A stretch of DNA of 64,000 bases, taken from positions 868,001 to 932,000 of the forward strand of contig JBAZFC010000001.1 in NCBI GenBank assembly GCA_041653635.1, written 5' to 3'. Positions 9,160-17,509 of this stretch are shown here, in pieces. The notes under the pieces are model-generated. The model was given only the letters and a program-made list of their open reading frames with translations. It had not been told where the DNA came from and did no database searches. Numbering within the stretch: the first letter of the stretch is position 1; each line of letters begins with the position of its first letter. The DNA is from CAIXOA01 sp041653635. GTDB lineage: Archaea; Micrarchaeota; Micrarchaeia; Anstonellales; Bilamarchaeaceae. A program made the position numbers and the translations under genes.

Positions 9160-9864
9160 ATGGGATTCCTTGACGGGAAGCATGCGGTCATAACCGGGGG
9201 CGGAAGGGGCATAGGGAAGGCAATCGCGCTTGAGATTGCCAGGAACGGCGCGGACGTTCTTATCTCCGGCCTGAACCGGGAGGAGCTGGAGGGCGCCGCG
9301 GCGGAAATCGCTTCCCTCGGGAAGAAGGCGCTCATCGTGCTTTCCGACGTCACCAAAGATGCGGACCGCAAGCGCATCATCGCATCCGCGGCAAAGGGGT
9401 TCGGCAGGATAGACATCCTGGTGAACAATGCAGGGGTGGCATTCGTGAATGATTTCTTTCTCGGAAAAAAGGAGACGGACCAGACCATCGCGGTCAATCT
9501 TGCAGGCACCATCCACCTCACGCGCGAAGCCGTTCCGCTCATGAGGAAGCAGAAATCCGGCATCATCATAAACATCTCCTCCGTCGCGGGAAAGCACGGC
9601 TATCCGGAGCTTCCTGTCTATTGCGCGACTAAATTCGGCATAATAGGGTTCACCGAGGCAATCGCTCAGGCGCTGGAAAAGGACGGCATCCTGGCCTATG
9701 CAATCTGCCCCACGTCAACGCAGACGAAAATGTGGGAGCAAATAGCCGGGAAGGAACGGGCGGCGCACGTGCCAGCGGACGTGGCGCTTGAGATAATTGA
9801 TTTGCTCAAAAATACCGGAAAAATCCGCACCGGCACCGCAATAGACGTCCGCAAGCACGTATGA
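9160..9864 (+). CDS. short-chain dehydrogenase/reductase
   Basis: 234 residues, the standard SDR length. Cofactor motif TGGGRGIGKAIA (residues about 11-22), NNAG within LVNNAGVAF, catalytic Ser in INISSVAG and the YxxxK pair in YCATK. The family most resembles 3-oxoacyl-ACP reductase/FabG-like NAD(P)H oxidoreductases, but the substrate cannot be read from the sequence. A TATA-like TTTATATTTTT lies at about 9123. ATG 9160 begins MGFLDGKHAVITGG; an ATG at 9145 is possible. Confidence 0.88.
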   Translation: MGFLDGKHAVITGGGRGIGKAIALEIARNGADVLISGLNREELEGAAAEIASLGKKALIVLSDVTKDADRKRIIASAAKGFGRIDILVNNAGVAFVNDFFLGKKETDQTIAVNLAGTIHLTREAVPLMRKQKSGIIINISSVAGKHGYPELPVYCATKFGIIGFTEAIAQALEKDGILAYAICPTSTQTKMWEQIAGKERAAHVPADVALEIIDLLKNTGKIRTGTAIDVRKHV

Positions 9865-9869
9865 ACCCG

Positions 9870-10994
9870 TCAGCGGGTGAATTCCCATATCTCCGCCTGC
9901 ATCTCCTCAACCGTCTTTCCGTAGGATTCGTAGCCCCTCCATTCCCCTTCGGAAAACTGGTACAGGTCGTTCTCCGCTATTATGAGGATTATGTCCTCCA
10001 CCCCGGTGCCGCAGAACTCGTCTCCCCAGCATAAGTTGTAATTGTCTCCGATTTTTCCCAGGTATTGCCCGGTCTGCGGCTCAAACGTATCCGCACCGTC
10101 CAATGTGCTTAAGCCGTCCACGCCGCCCACTTCGTTCCCCACCGCAACCACGCAGTGGCCCTGGAACTGCGAGCCCTGGAAACCCGTCACGAAGCATATC
10201 ACGTATGGGGTGAGGTTCTGGATGTTGCCGAGGGGCTTCGCTTCCCCGTTCACATACCAGACGCTGTCCGCGTCCTCGTAAATGACATACCTCCCATCCC
10301 CGTATTTCCACGCCTCCATCCCAACATCCCGCCCCGTTTCCCTGAACGTGTTTATGAGCGCCTTGAGAAGGAGGGAATAATCCTCGCAGTCCCCGCCCCC
10401 GTTCTTTTTCATTTCAGCGAGCGAGTACAGCCGGTCCGGCGTCTCGTCCTTGTACCTGAACGGCATTTCCCTCTCCATGATGAAGATTGCGCATCCGAGG
10501 TTGAGAACGCCATCGTTCTCGCAGCCCGACCTCACCTTGCTGGATATGTGGTCCATTGAAACCGGAAATGCAGCGTTGCCCTTGAACCACTGTATGGATG
10601 AGTTGATTGATTCGCTCAGCTCGCTGATTTCCACCCCGAGCTGCTCAAACTCCGCGACCGTGCTCTCCAGCTCCTCCTGCGTCGCCTCAAGCTCGCCCTG
10701 CGTCCTGTTCAGCGCGGTGTTGGCCCGCGCGAGTTCGCTCCGCGTAAAATTGAGAGTATCCCTAGTGTCGCCCAACTCCTCCTGCGTTATGAGGAGGTTC
10801 ACCTCTGCGACCTGCAATTCCCCTTCCAGCCGCTCCACGTTACGGTTCGCAAGCTGGAGGTCCACAGTCGTCCGCCCCAGTTCGCTTTGCGTGGAGGCGA
10901 GCCGGGATTCCAGCCCCTGGTTCAGGTTGAACAAAACCACTGTCGCAACCATGAACACGAAGCAGGCGAAGGCCCAGATATATTTGGATTGCAT
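9870..10994 (-). CDS. membrane coiled-coil protein with transglutaminase-like domain
   Basis: 374 residues: one N-terminal transmembrane helix (about 5-25), a long heptad-patterned coiled coil (about 28-130: LASTQSELGRTTVDLQLA and similar units), then a papain-like transglutaminase fold with the nucleophile region GGGDCEDYSLLLKALI and a His-containing strand GHCVVAVGN. Such proteins are predicted extracytoplasmic cysteine peptidases or crosslinkers. The start at 10994 follows GGAGAAGGG at a reasonable distance. The gene is convergent with the SDR gene (5 bases apart). Confidence 0.78.
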   Translation of the reverse strand: MQSKYIWAFACFVFMVATVVLFNLNQGLESRLASTQSELGRTTVDLQLANRNVERLEGELQVAEVNLLITQEELGDTRDTLNFTRSELARANTALNRTQGELEATQEELESTVAEFEQLGVEISELSESINSSIQWFKGNAAFPVSMDHISSKVRSGCENDGVLNLGCAIFIMEREMPFRYKDETPDRLYSLAEMKKNGGGDCEDYSLLLKALINTFRETGRDVGMEAWKYGDGRYVIYEDADSVWYVNGEAKPLGNIQNLTPYVICFVTGFQGSQFQGHCVVAVGNEVGGVDGLSTLDGADTFEPQTGQYLGKIGDNYNLCWGDEFCGTGVEDIILIIAENDLYQFSEGEWRGYESYGKTVEEMQAEIWEFTR

Positions 10995-11060
10995 CCGCAA
11001 ACCCTTCTCCTGCAAGGATTAAAAAGCCCGTTTTTAACCTTTTTCGCGCAAAATATATTC

Positions 11061-11516
11061 ATGGTAAGGGGTAAATGGGAAGAAGCATTTGCTGATGAGA
11101 GATGGGAGCGGATGAATCGGGCTGGCTCAAATGTGACTAAGACCCACCCTACCAATCCTAGTGATGAGTACCTGGCTTACATAGATGAGCTGGGGCGGGA
11201 GTCCAGAGCGTTTTGGCGCCGCATCCATACGGAAGTCCTAGTGTACAGGCTTGCGTTGTTCGGAGTAAGCGCCGCCGCCTTGTTCGGGCTCGCCATGTTG
11301 CTGTTTGGTTGCGCGGATGGCCGGCCAAAAACCCAGGATGCGCCTGCACAAGCCATTTCGAAAAAAGTGAGCGCACAAACGCCAGACCGTATCCCTCCAA
11401 AGAAAAATGCATACGAAGAACCAAAGTGGAACTGGAAGCGCAGCAATGCCATCCAGCCCAAGCCGGCGTCGCGTGTGCAGCCGCACGAAAGAATATGGGC
11501 AGCCAGGCGCCATTAA
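11061..11516 (+). CDS. single-pass membrane protein, unknown
   Basis: 151 residues: a charged N-terminal half with no motif, one hydrophobic helix at about 64-82 (LALFGVSAAALFGLAMLLF) ending in GCADG, and a basic, proline-rich tail. The internal GC could look like a lipobox but lies too far from the N-terminus. A TATA-like AAAATATATTC directly precedes the ATG at 11061. No family recognised. Confidence 0.5.
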   Translation: MVRGKWEEAFADERWERMNRAGSNVTKTHPTNPSDEYLAYIDELGRESRAFWRRIHTEVLVYRLALFGVSAAALFGLAMLLFGCADGRPKTQDAPAQAISKKVSAQTPDRIPPKKNAYEEPKWNWKRSNAIQPKPASRVQPHERIWAARRH

Positions 11517-11541
11517 TAATTTTGCGTGAAATTACCAATCC

Positions 11542-12054
11542 ATGCCAGTGAAGAAATTCATAAGCGACAGGGCCGCGTTCATCTCAAGGCAGATGGATGT
11601 CGTGGGCAGCAAAATCACCATAAGCCCGAGGAACATCGGGTGCAGCGTCGGCGGAAAGGTTTCGGCGATAATAATCCTTGAGCTGAAGAAGCCCGTCCGC
11701 GCCCGTTCCCTTTCCGCACGCCTCTATTGCGTTGAGCAGAAGAAAGTGGAGAGCACGAGGGAGATGGCGAGGGACGATTATAGGATGGACAGAGAACTGG
11801 GCGTGCAGCGTTCCACCCACCTGCGCACCACCACGTCCGTCATGGAAACTGTCGCCTACGCGGAAACAAAGGAGGTTTCCGGGGAAAAGGAATACAAGAG
11901 CGGAAGATACGAAGTGGAATTTTCCATCCCTTCGTCCGCCCCGGGCTCCCAGCCGTGGAGCGGCGGCCGCAAGGTCACGTGGAGGATGGAGGCAAAGCTG
12001 GACATCCCCATGTCCATGGACGTTTCCTCAAGTGCTGAGATTGAGGTCTGCTAG
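11542..12054 (+). CDS. arrestin-like (Spo0M-like) beta-sandwich protein
   Basis: 170 residues, mostly beta strands. The pattern VSAIIILELKKPVRARSLSARLYCVE, a charged hairpin, and FSIPSSAPGSQPW followed by a basic strand with WRMEAKLDIP resembles the N-terminal half of arrestin-fold proteins such as Spo0M and Vps26-like archaeal proteins. No catalytic residues are expected. Assignment rests on the strand pattern only. Confidence 0.55.
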   Translation: MPVKKFISDRAAFISRQMDVVGSKITISPRNIGCSVGGKVSAIIILELKKPVRARSLSARLYCVEQKKVESTREMARDDYRMDRELGVQRSTHLRTTTSVMETVAYAETKEVSGEKEYKSGRYEVEFSIPSSAPGSQPWSGGRKVTWRMEAKLDIPMSMDVSSSAEIEVC

Positions 12055-12097
12055 TGTGGTAAAAAGGTTTAAATAGTGTGTTATATAGTATATTATC

Positions 12098-12796
12098 ATG
12101 GTTATAGCGACAGCAGCCACAGCGCCAGCCCACAAACCCGCAAAAACGGGAAAGCCGGCGCCCTTCGCGCATCGCGAAACCCAGATAAGCTCCTTTTCAT
12201 TTGAAAAGCGCGTCGCCGCCCTCTCCTTCGCGGCGCAGGTTTTCAGCGCAGTGCCGTGCGAAACCGTGCCTCGCGTAGAAGTCCTCTACTCCCTGCCCAA
12301 GGACGTTCCCCTCGCAGAGGAATTGAAAAATGAAACGAATCCGGAGGAGTCGTTCAAGCGGAACGGCCCGGTCTCGTGGCAGCACAAAGGAGTCATTTAT
12401 TTCAACGGATGGCAGATGGCTACGGACGATAAGAGGCGTGCGTCCGCCCTCGCCCACGAGATGGCGCACATCCTTCTCGCGGTGCACATTGGCATACATG
12501 GCCAGGTAATCCACGACGAGCAGGCATACATGTGCGCCACGGAAGGAATCGCAACCTTCGCGGAAATTGAAAGCCGCCGGGCCTCCGGAATCCCGTGGAA
12601 AGGTTTCCCGGAAGGCACTAAGGAGGAATATATTCTCGGATTAGCGTTCTTCAATTCAATACGCGAGGCGGTTGGCACAGAGGGCGCCTTCCACTTGATT
12701 GCTTCCAACCTTCCAAGAAGCATGGACGAGATAAGGAATCCGCAGAAGTACATAGAACGCGTTGCTTCAGAGCATGCCGCACAAGCAGTCGCTTAG
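12098..12796 (+). CDS. HExxH metalloprotease-like protein
   Basis: 232 residues. A zinc-binding HEMAH motif lies in ALAHEMAHILLAVH at about 121-134; 30 residues later ATEGIATFAEIE supplies a plausible third (Glu) ligand, the gluzincin arrangement. There is no signal peptide, so it should be cytoplasmic. The first 60 residues are Ala/Pro/Lys-rich. A TATA-rich stretch (TTATATAGTATATTATC) abuts the ATG. The substrate is unknown. Confidence 0.65.
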   Translation: MVIATAATAPAHKPAKTGKPAPFAHRETQISSFSFEKRVAALSFAAQVFSAVPCETVPRVEVLYSLPKDVPLAEELKNETNPEESFKRNGPVSWQHKGVIYFNGWQMATDDKRRASALAHEMAHILLAVHIGIHGQVIHDEQAYMCATEGIATFAEIESRRASGIPWKGFPEGTKEEYILGLAFFNSIREAVGTEGAFHLIASNLPRSMDEIRNPQKYIERVASEHAAQAVA

Positions 12797-12806
12797 TTTT
12801 CAAAAT

Positions 12807-13544
12807 TCATTTCCTGAACAAACCCTGCACGTTTATCCTCGTAATCGCTATGTTCCCGTTCTTCAGAACTTCGTAAAAGTCCGTCCCGTCCTCCACTGGC
12901 CGTTCTCCGCCTCCCAGCCAATAGTAAGGGTGCCCGTACGGGTCCTTCCTTTTCTCAACCATGATTTTGTATCGCCTCCTCTGCACCTTGTTGGTGAAAA
13001 CAATCTTTGCATCATCCAGTTTCTCAGGCGAGGGCATATTCACTATGAAGAAGCTCCACTCTTTTAGTTGCGGCTCTATTTCCTTCCACGCGCGCGCCAT
13101 CGCCGCCTTTATCTTTTCCGGCTGCCCCCAATTTTCTTTTTTCATCCACCCCATCCTTTCCTTTACCTGGAGCGAAAAAGCCACCGCAGGCGTGTCATAG
13201 GTCGCCGCCTGCCAGCACGCCCCTATCGTTCCCGAGCCGAAGAGCGGCCCTATGCCCGCATTATCCCCCCAATTTATCCCGGAAAATATCACATCCGGCT
13301 TCTGGAATTCATCGCAGGAAATCGCAAATCCCGCGCAGTCCGCGGGCGTCCCGCTCAAGGTATAAATATCTTTTTCCACTTCGTACAATCTCATCGGCTT
13401 GTGCAATGTCATTGAGGTGGAAACCGCGCTCCTCTGCCTGTTCGGTATTATCGCATACGCATTCCCCAGCCCCTTCGCGAAATCCAGCAATATGCGTACC
13501 CCTTCCGTGTATCCGTCGTCGTTCGTGATTGCGATTGTTTTCAT
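12807..13544 (-). CDS. surE: 5'/3'-nucleotidase SurE
   Basis: 245 residues, the usual SurE length. It opens with ITNDDGYTEGVRIL (family: TNDDG, metal-binding Asp pair), followed by PNRQRSAVSTSMTL (the S-G/S-N loop region), LSGTPADCAGFAI, and FSGINWGDNAG. SurE is a metal-dependent survival protein phosphatase acting on nucleoside monophosphates. ATG 13544 is preferred over a GTG nine bases upstream because AGGGTG lies at Shine-Dalgarno distance. Confidence 0.92.
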   Translation of the reverse strand: MKTIAITNDDGYTEGVRILLDFAKGLGNAYAIIPNRQRSAVSTSMTLHKPMRLYEVEKDIYTLSGTPADCAGFAISCDEFQKPDVIFSGINWGDNAGIGPLFGSGTIGACWQAATYDTPAVAFSLQVKERMGWMKKENWGQPEKIKAAMARAWKEIEPQLKEWSFFIVNMPSPEKLDDAKIVFTNKVQRRRYKIMVEKRKDPYGHPYYWLGGGERPVEDGTDFYEVLKNGNIAITRINVQGLFRK

Positions 13545-13643
13545 GAGCGGCACCCTGATTAGATTTCCACCGCTAGTATATTATGCTTTACCTTCGCCCT
13601 TCCAGAAATGATTTTTGGAAATTCCTAAATTCTTCCGGAATTC

Positions 13644-14288
13644 CTATTTCTTTTTCTCCTTTTGGAACTGCACGTATGAATACCAGAACAGGTATATCAC
13701 CACCGCAAGAATCCCCGCAATCATTATGTAGAACGAGGTGCTCCCGAGGAACACGCTCAATGTCAGGATTATCCCCATCATTATGAACAGCTTCCCGCCC
13801 ACCTTGTGCGTCTTGTCCCAGACCTTGTCGCTGCTCATCGTCCAGGGCGTCCTTATGCCCACGAACCAATTCCTTTTTGCCTTCGGGAGCAGGTATCCAA
13901 GGTAAATGAAGAGGAGCCCCACTGCCACAGGCACGGTGAGCGACGGGCTTATTTGTATCCCTATGTTCCAGAGCATCGTCTGCAAGAAGATGAGGAGGAA
14001 GAATGCAAGTATCACCACCACCATCTCCTCGTATGCGTCCCGGAATTTCTCTATGTTTGCCTTCAGGGGGTCTATCCTCGGGATTATGTAGAAGAGGAGC
14101 ACGAGGGAGAGCATCATCCCCGGAAACAGGAACACGCCCCATCCCTTTTCCATGTATCCGTCAACCTGGCCGTTCATGTTCCAGTGGGTTGCGAGCTGGT
14201 CCGGAAGCTGCGGATAAAAATAGCCGGCCATCAGCACGGATGCCAGCGCCATCATGAGCATTAGCCACTCCTTTCTCCTGTAGGACAT
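13644..14288 (-). CDS. SdpI/DUF1648 family membrane protein
   Basis: 214 residues with about six transmembrane helices. The N-terminal DUF1648 signature LPDQLATHWNMNGQVDGYM is present after the first helix, and the C-terminal half has GIRTPWTMSSDKVWDKTHKV, the SdpI-type loop. In Bacillus, SdpI is an immunity and signalling protein against the SdpC toxin; in archaea its role is unknown. Confidence 0.87.
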   Translation of the reverse strand: MSYRRKEWLMLMMALASVLMAGYFYPQLPDQLATHWNMNGQVDGYMEKGWGVFLFPGMMLSLVLLFYIIPRIDPLKANIEKFRDAYEEMVVVILAFFLLIFLQTMLWNIGIQISPSLTVPVAVGLLFIYLGYLLPKAKRNWFVGIRTPWTMSSDKVWDKTHKVGGKLFIMMGIILTLSVFLGSTSFYIMIAGILAVVIYLFWYSYVQFQKEKKK

Positions 14289-14346
14289 GGTCTGTGTATG
14301 GATTCAGGATGTTTAAATTTGTTCTTATTCCGGTTTTTTAAATTGT

Positions 14347-14394
14347 AAATCCTATCGGATTTCCAATAGCGGACAAAGTTTCTGAACTTTGTCC
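14347..14394. other. two tandem perfect hairpins in intergenic DNA
   Basis: AAATCC-TATC-GGATTT at 14347-14362 and GGACAAAGTT-TCTG-AACTTTGTCC at 14371-14394, the second with a perfect 10-base stem and 4-base loop. They sit in the 280-base gap between the SdpI gene and the toxin-antitoxin operon. No T-tract follows, so a terminator role is not obvious; a protein-binding site or a mobile-element remnant is possible. Confidence 0.6.
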
Positions 14395-14518
14395 TGGAAA
14401 ATAGATTTGGAAATTCCTGAAATGTTTTGGATTGCGGCTTTACCGGCAAACAACCCCGGAAAGATTTAAGAACGCGGAATCGGATTTCTTTCCATGGAAG
14501 ACGTCCATCCTGACTTGG

Positions 14519-14564
14519 ATTGTAATACATGCAATACATTTAAAAATTGTAATACATGTAATAC
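14519..14564 (+). promoter_or_regulatory. phased direct-repeat operator with TATA box
   Basis: Four copies of TGYAATAC begin at 14521, 14530, 14548 and 14557, so all spacings are multiples of nine. The AT-rich core ATTTAAAAAT (TATA-like) lies between the two pairs, and the last repeat ends 5 bases before the antitoxin ATG. This is what an autoregulatory operator for a dimeric ribbon-helix-helix antitoxin looks like: binding would cover the promoter. Confidence 0.72.
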
Positions 14565-14568
14565 TAAC

Positions 14569-14814
14569 ATGACAGTTTATACGATTCGGGACCTGGATGA
14601 TAAAACCAGGGCTGCCATTCAGGCCTATGCGCAGGAACATGACGTTAACGTAGCAGAGGCCGTCAGAGAGCTCATATTCTTCGGCCTACAGCACATAAAG
14701 CACACAAAAAAGGAAAAGAAGTATTCCAGCATATTTGAGGTCCAGAAACGGATAAGCTTCAGGGGCGGGAAGAACCTCTCCCAGGAGATAGATGACGTAC
14801 TCTACGGAGGTTGA
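14569..14814 (+). CDS. ribbon-helix-helix antitoxin (VapB-like)
   Basis: 81 residues. The N-terminus MTVYTIRDLDDKTRAAIQAY followed by a helix HDVNVAEAVRELIFFGL is a ribbon-helix-helix pattern (short basic strand, two helices); the C-terminal half is basic then acidic and probably wraps around the toxin. It is followed after 4 bases by the PIN toxin. Autoregulation through the upstream phased repeats is likely. Confidence 0.75.
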   Translation: MTVYTIRDLDDKTRAAIQAYAQEHDVNVAEAVRELIFFGLQHIKHTKKEKKYSSIFEVQKRISFRGGKNLSQEIDDVLYGG

Positions 14815-14818
14815 GCCC

Positions 14819-15232
14819 ATGATAGTCCTGGACACCTCCCTGATTATTTCTTTTTTTGATGAAGAGGACGTGCTTCACCAAAAAGCGGTCAAGGCCTTTG
14901 AGGAATTTGAAAATGGGGGCGACCAGCTCCTTCTCACAGATTACGTGCTGAACGAAGCGGTGAGCGTGACTCTGAGAAAGGGAGGTTTGGAGAAATCCAA
15001 AGAACTTTTGGAATTTCTATTAGAATACAAGAACATGGAACTTTTTCATGTTGATGCGGATGGATTCAAAGAAGTCATAAAAGTTTTCAGGGAACAAAAA
15101 GACAATCTGAGTTTTATTGACTGCTCCCTGCTCTGGCTGGCCCATGCTTACGGGTTCAGGGTGGAGACTTTTGACAAAAATCTCCTTTCCGAGCTGGAGA
15201 AAATAACTGAGACGCGGCGTTCACGTCGATAA
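14819..15232 (+). CDS. vapC: PIN-domain toxin (VapC-like ribonuclease)
   Basis: 137 residues. Metal-binding acidic residues of the PIN fold are in place: D5 in MIVLDTSLIISFF, E in VLNEAVSVTL (about 46), D in SFIDCSLLWLAHAYG (about 101) and D in ETFDKNL (about 119). VapC toxins cleave tRNA or rRNA and are silenced by the co-expressed antitoxin. The ATG is preceded by GGAGG at 14806-14810, inside the antitoxin end, so the two genes are translationally linked. Confidence 0.9.
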   Translation: MIVLDTSLIISFFDEEDVLHQKAVKAFEEFENGGDQLLLTDYVLNEAVSVTLRKGGLEKSKELLEFLLEYKNMELFHVDADGFKEVIKVFREQKDNLSFIDCSLLWLAHAYGFRVETFDKNLLSELEKITETRRSRR

Positions 15233-15586
15233 TTTTTCTCCATTCCTATTCTTTGGCCTATTTTTCTTTGCTAACCCTACCTCCACGCGGGAAAAGTAGC
15301 GCCGAAAATCTATGGGAAATTCCAGAAATATCTTGCAATCTGGAATGAGTTACCAGTACGGTATACCAAAATGTATGCCAGTTACTGTGCTGGTAAACCG
15401 GAGGGGGAGGGAGTATATTGATTTTGACATACTGGTTTCGCGTAGCGGTATTGAGCAGGAAAAGCGGATGGGGCAATGGGGATTGGACGGGAAAGAGTGC
15501 CTGAAAGATAAGAATTGGGGCGGAAAGATAGGGGAGGAGTATACTGTGTAGATGTGAAAAGTATGATAGTTTACTTATATGGTAAA
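15233..15586. other. 354-base gap without a supported gene; inverted repeat
   Basis: I see no convincing coding region. A 79-codon open frame at 15312-15551 lacks a signal for start or family resemblance. An inverted repeat with 10-base arms, TTACCAGTAC at 15350 and GTGCTGGTAA ending at 15396 (one G-T), encloses a perfect GGTATACC palindrome. The gap marks the change from GC-rich core DNA to the AT-rich island. Confidence 0.45.
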
Positions 15587-16096
15587 TTAGAACACATTTT
15601 TTATGATGGTCCTAAAAACCATGGCACCAACAAATACGAGATACGAATTAAATAGAGTTCTATCAACAATCCCAAAACTACTAAGTCCGATCAGTACCAA
15701 GATAGCGATATAGTACCATGCCATTGAACGAATTGCACAAACAGCTAATGCCCCCTTATCCATGGGGCTAAAAAATCGGGTTGATAACGAGGCTTGTAAA
15801 AATGTTAGAATAAAATAAGGGAATGAATATACCAAACTGAATATCAACATTGGTACCCAATCTGAGTTCAAAAAAGACATATTGAAGATAACAAAATTCG
15901 TCAAACCTGGAATAGTTATTGCTAATAGAGCTACACTATGAGGAAATAAGTCTTCTAGATCCGGAATGAGTTTTTTATCCTTTTCCTCTCTAAGCTCTAC
16001 GGCTGGAAACGAGTTTGTTATCTTAGGGGTTTCATAATCCGGAGTATCTTCAAAGCCTATTGCACTTGATTCTTTTCTTCTCCTCCGGGTAGGCAT
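15587..16096 (-). CDS. four-helix membrane protein with cytosolic basic tail
   Basis: 169 residues: a charged N-terminal 45 residues (RRRRKESSAIGF at the start), then four hydrophobic helices at about 50-70, 80-103, 115-137 and 145-163. No recognised family. It lies 4 bases after the zinc-ribbon gene and is surely co-transcribed with it. It is AT-rich like the rest of the island. A membrane effector or anchor for its partner is inference. Confidence 0.6.
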   Translation of the reverse strand: MPTRRRRKESSAIGFEDTPDYETPKITNSFPAVELREEKDKKLIPDLEDLFPHSVALLAITIPGLTNFVIFNMSFLNSDWVPMLIFSLVYSFPYFILTFLQASLSTRFFSPMDKGALAVCAIRSMAWYYIAILVLIGLSSFGIVDRTLFNSYLVFVGAMVFRTIIKNVF

Positions 16097-16100
16097 TCTA

Positions 16101-16355
16101 TCACGATTTTTTAATTATCCCTAGTGATATTGCTGAAAATTGCATCATATACCCGCACTTCCCACAAATAGCGGCAATCGTCGGTACGTACGGTCCTCCG
16201 AACATTACTTGTCCGGGTTTATCCTGTAAAAAATGATTGAAATACCCCTCAACCGCCATAAAATTGTCAGAACCGCAAACGGGACATCGATTCAACTTAA
16301 CTTTATCTCTTAAAGCTTTAAGTATTTCTTCTTTTTGTTCTTCATTAAGTGACAT
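16101..16355 (-). CDS. two-knuckle zinc-ribbon protein
   Basis: 84 residues. Zinc knuckles CPVCGSDNF (about 24-32) and CGKCGY (about 64-69), separated by a conserved-looking stretch FMAVEGYFNHFLQ and GPYVPTIAAI. A short helical N-terminus precedes. Such small zinc ribbons are common in mobile and defence loci. It is the first gene of a two-gene operon with the downstream membrane protein. Confidence 0.68.
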   Translation of the reverse strand: MSLNEEQKEEILKALRDKVKLNRCPVCGSDNFMAVEGYFNHFLQDKPGQVMFGGPYVPTIAAICGKCGYMMQFSAISLGIIKKS

Positions 16356-16572
16356 TTACACACCTCCCCTGTTTGGATTTTATACCTAAAGCATATTTAA
16401 GCATGTTGGCTTTTCTATCACAATAGGCTATTCTGATGCGGTTGGCGTGGAGAGGGGGCTGAAACAGCTTGTTTCTCCTAGAACTCAACTAGAAATTCTA
16501 AAACTATTTTTTCCTAAGAGCGAAGAGAGGGCTTTAATTACTTTTCACTAAATATAAATCGGGAATATTCTT

Positions 16573-17373
16573 ATGCCATTAAATTTTGCAGCAGGTGTTC
16601 TTGGTAAAAGAAAGGAAGAACTCCTGGTGGGCATTAAACAGGAAGGTACCTACTCTGAGGTTTTACATATTAATGGCCAAATCAGTAAAGATTTGGCTAC
16701 GTTACTTTATGAGTTTCTTAATAACAATACTTACCCCCCTGATTCTCGTGTTTTGGTAAGTATTAATTCTGCCGGGGGCGATCCTGATGCTACGTACCAG
16801 ATTTATAAGCTCCTAAAATCACAATTCACTAAAGTAGATTTTGCCGTACCTCGGTTTGCTAAAAGTGCTGCAACACTGTTGGCTCTTAGCGGTGACAATC
16901 TGCTGATGTCGCGTGTTGGTGAACTCGGTCCTTTAGACATTCAGTTAGAAGTTAGTTCCGGATTTTGGATCTCTGGTAACAGCGTTAGAGACAGTATTAA
17001 TATGATAAATGAGTTGTACTCTGAAAATCCCGAAGTTGCTAAGGAATGGTTAAAGCAATTAAACCCAATTGTATTCTCTGAGTTGGATAGAAAAAATGAG
17101 ATTACTGAAGAATATGCTAATAAAATGTGGAACCTGCCAGATAAAAAGAAAGCAATTAAAGCATTGGTAGAGAAGTACCCTCATCATGGGTATGTAATAG
17201 ACATTGATGAAGTTCAAGAACTTGGCTTTAAAGTCGAAAAATTAGAAGGCAACAAAAAAATATGCGATAGTCTGATGGAAATAGTCAGAATCGATAATGC
17301 TTTGGCTCAATTAGGCAAAATATCAAAAATATATGAGATGCATAAGGACGACGAGAGTGAACCAAATGAATAG
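16573..17373 (+). CDS. SDH-type (ClpP/SppA-like) serine protease
   Basis: 266 residues. It matches the serine dehydrogenase proteinase family: the ClpP-fold pattern VLVSINSAGGDPDATYQIY for the oxyanion hairpin, AKSAATLLALSGD with the nucleophile Ser (about 98), and VGELGPLDIQLE for the active-site loop. There is no signal peptide and no obvious transmembrane helix. A TATA-like TAAATATAAATC lies about 20 bases before the ATG. An overlapping 47-residue gene follows. In this setting a role in proteolysis-triggered defence is conceivable (inference). Confidence 0.8.
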   Translation: MPLNFAAGVLGKRKEELLVGIKQEGTYSEVLHINGQISKDLATLLYEFLNNNTYPPDSRVLVSINSAGGDPDATYQIYKLLKSQFTKVDFAVPRFAKSAATLLALSGDNLLMSRVGELGPLDIQLEVSSGFWISGNSVRDSINMINELYSENPEVAKEWLKQLNPIVFSELDRKNEITEEYANKMWNLPDKKKAIKALVEKYPHHGYVIDIDEVQELGFKVEKLEGNKKICDSLMEIVRIDNALAQLGKISKIYEMHKDDESEPNE

Positions 17374-17509
17374 AAAAATGGTAGGCATGAGTGATCTAAG
17401 CAAACGGTTGCTTAGAGAAATATCTAAAGATTTTGGCCCTAGCATTCCCGGAGTGTCCATATCGAATAAGCCAAAAAAGAAGAATCGCGTCTTTTTGTAC
17501 AATCCCTAA
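17366..17509 (+). CDS. 47-residue basic protein overlapping protease gene
   Basis: An ATG at 17366 lies 8 bases inside the end of the protease gene, in another frame, and gives 47 residues: a helical N-terminal part (SDLSKRLLREISKDFG) and a very basic tail KPKKKNRVFLYNP. The stop at 17507-17509 is immediately followed by the stop of hsdM on the other strand. The overlap and the compact placement suggest a translationally coupled partner or substrate of the protease. No family recognised; reality is inferred from context. Confidence 0.5.
   Translation: MNRKMVGMSDLSKRLLREISKDFGPSIPGVSISNKPKKKNRVFLYNP

Noticed and set aside
13610..15325. GGAAATTCC occurring three times (13618, 14410, 15316).
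   Set aside because: Short AT-rich palindrome; three hits in 1.7 kb are suggestive but not enough to call an operator.
15312..15551. A 79-codon open frame in the island border.
   Set aside because: No start signal, no family likeness; it includes the inverted repeat at 15350-15396.
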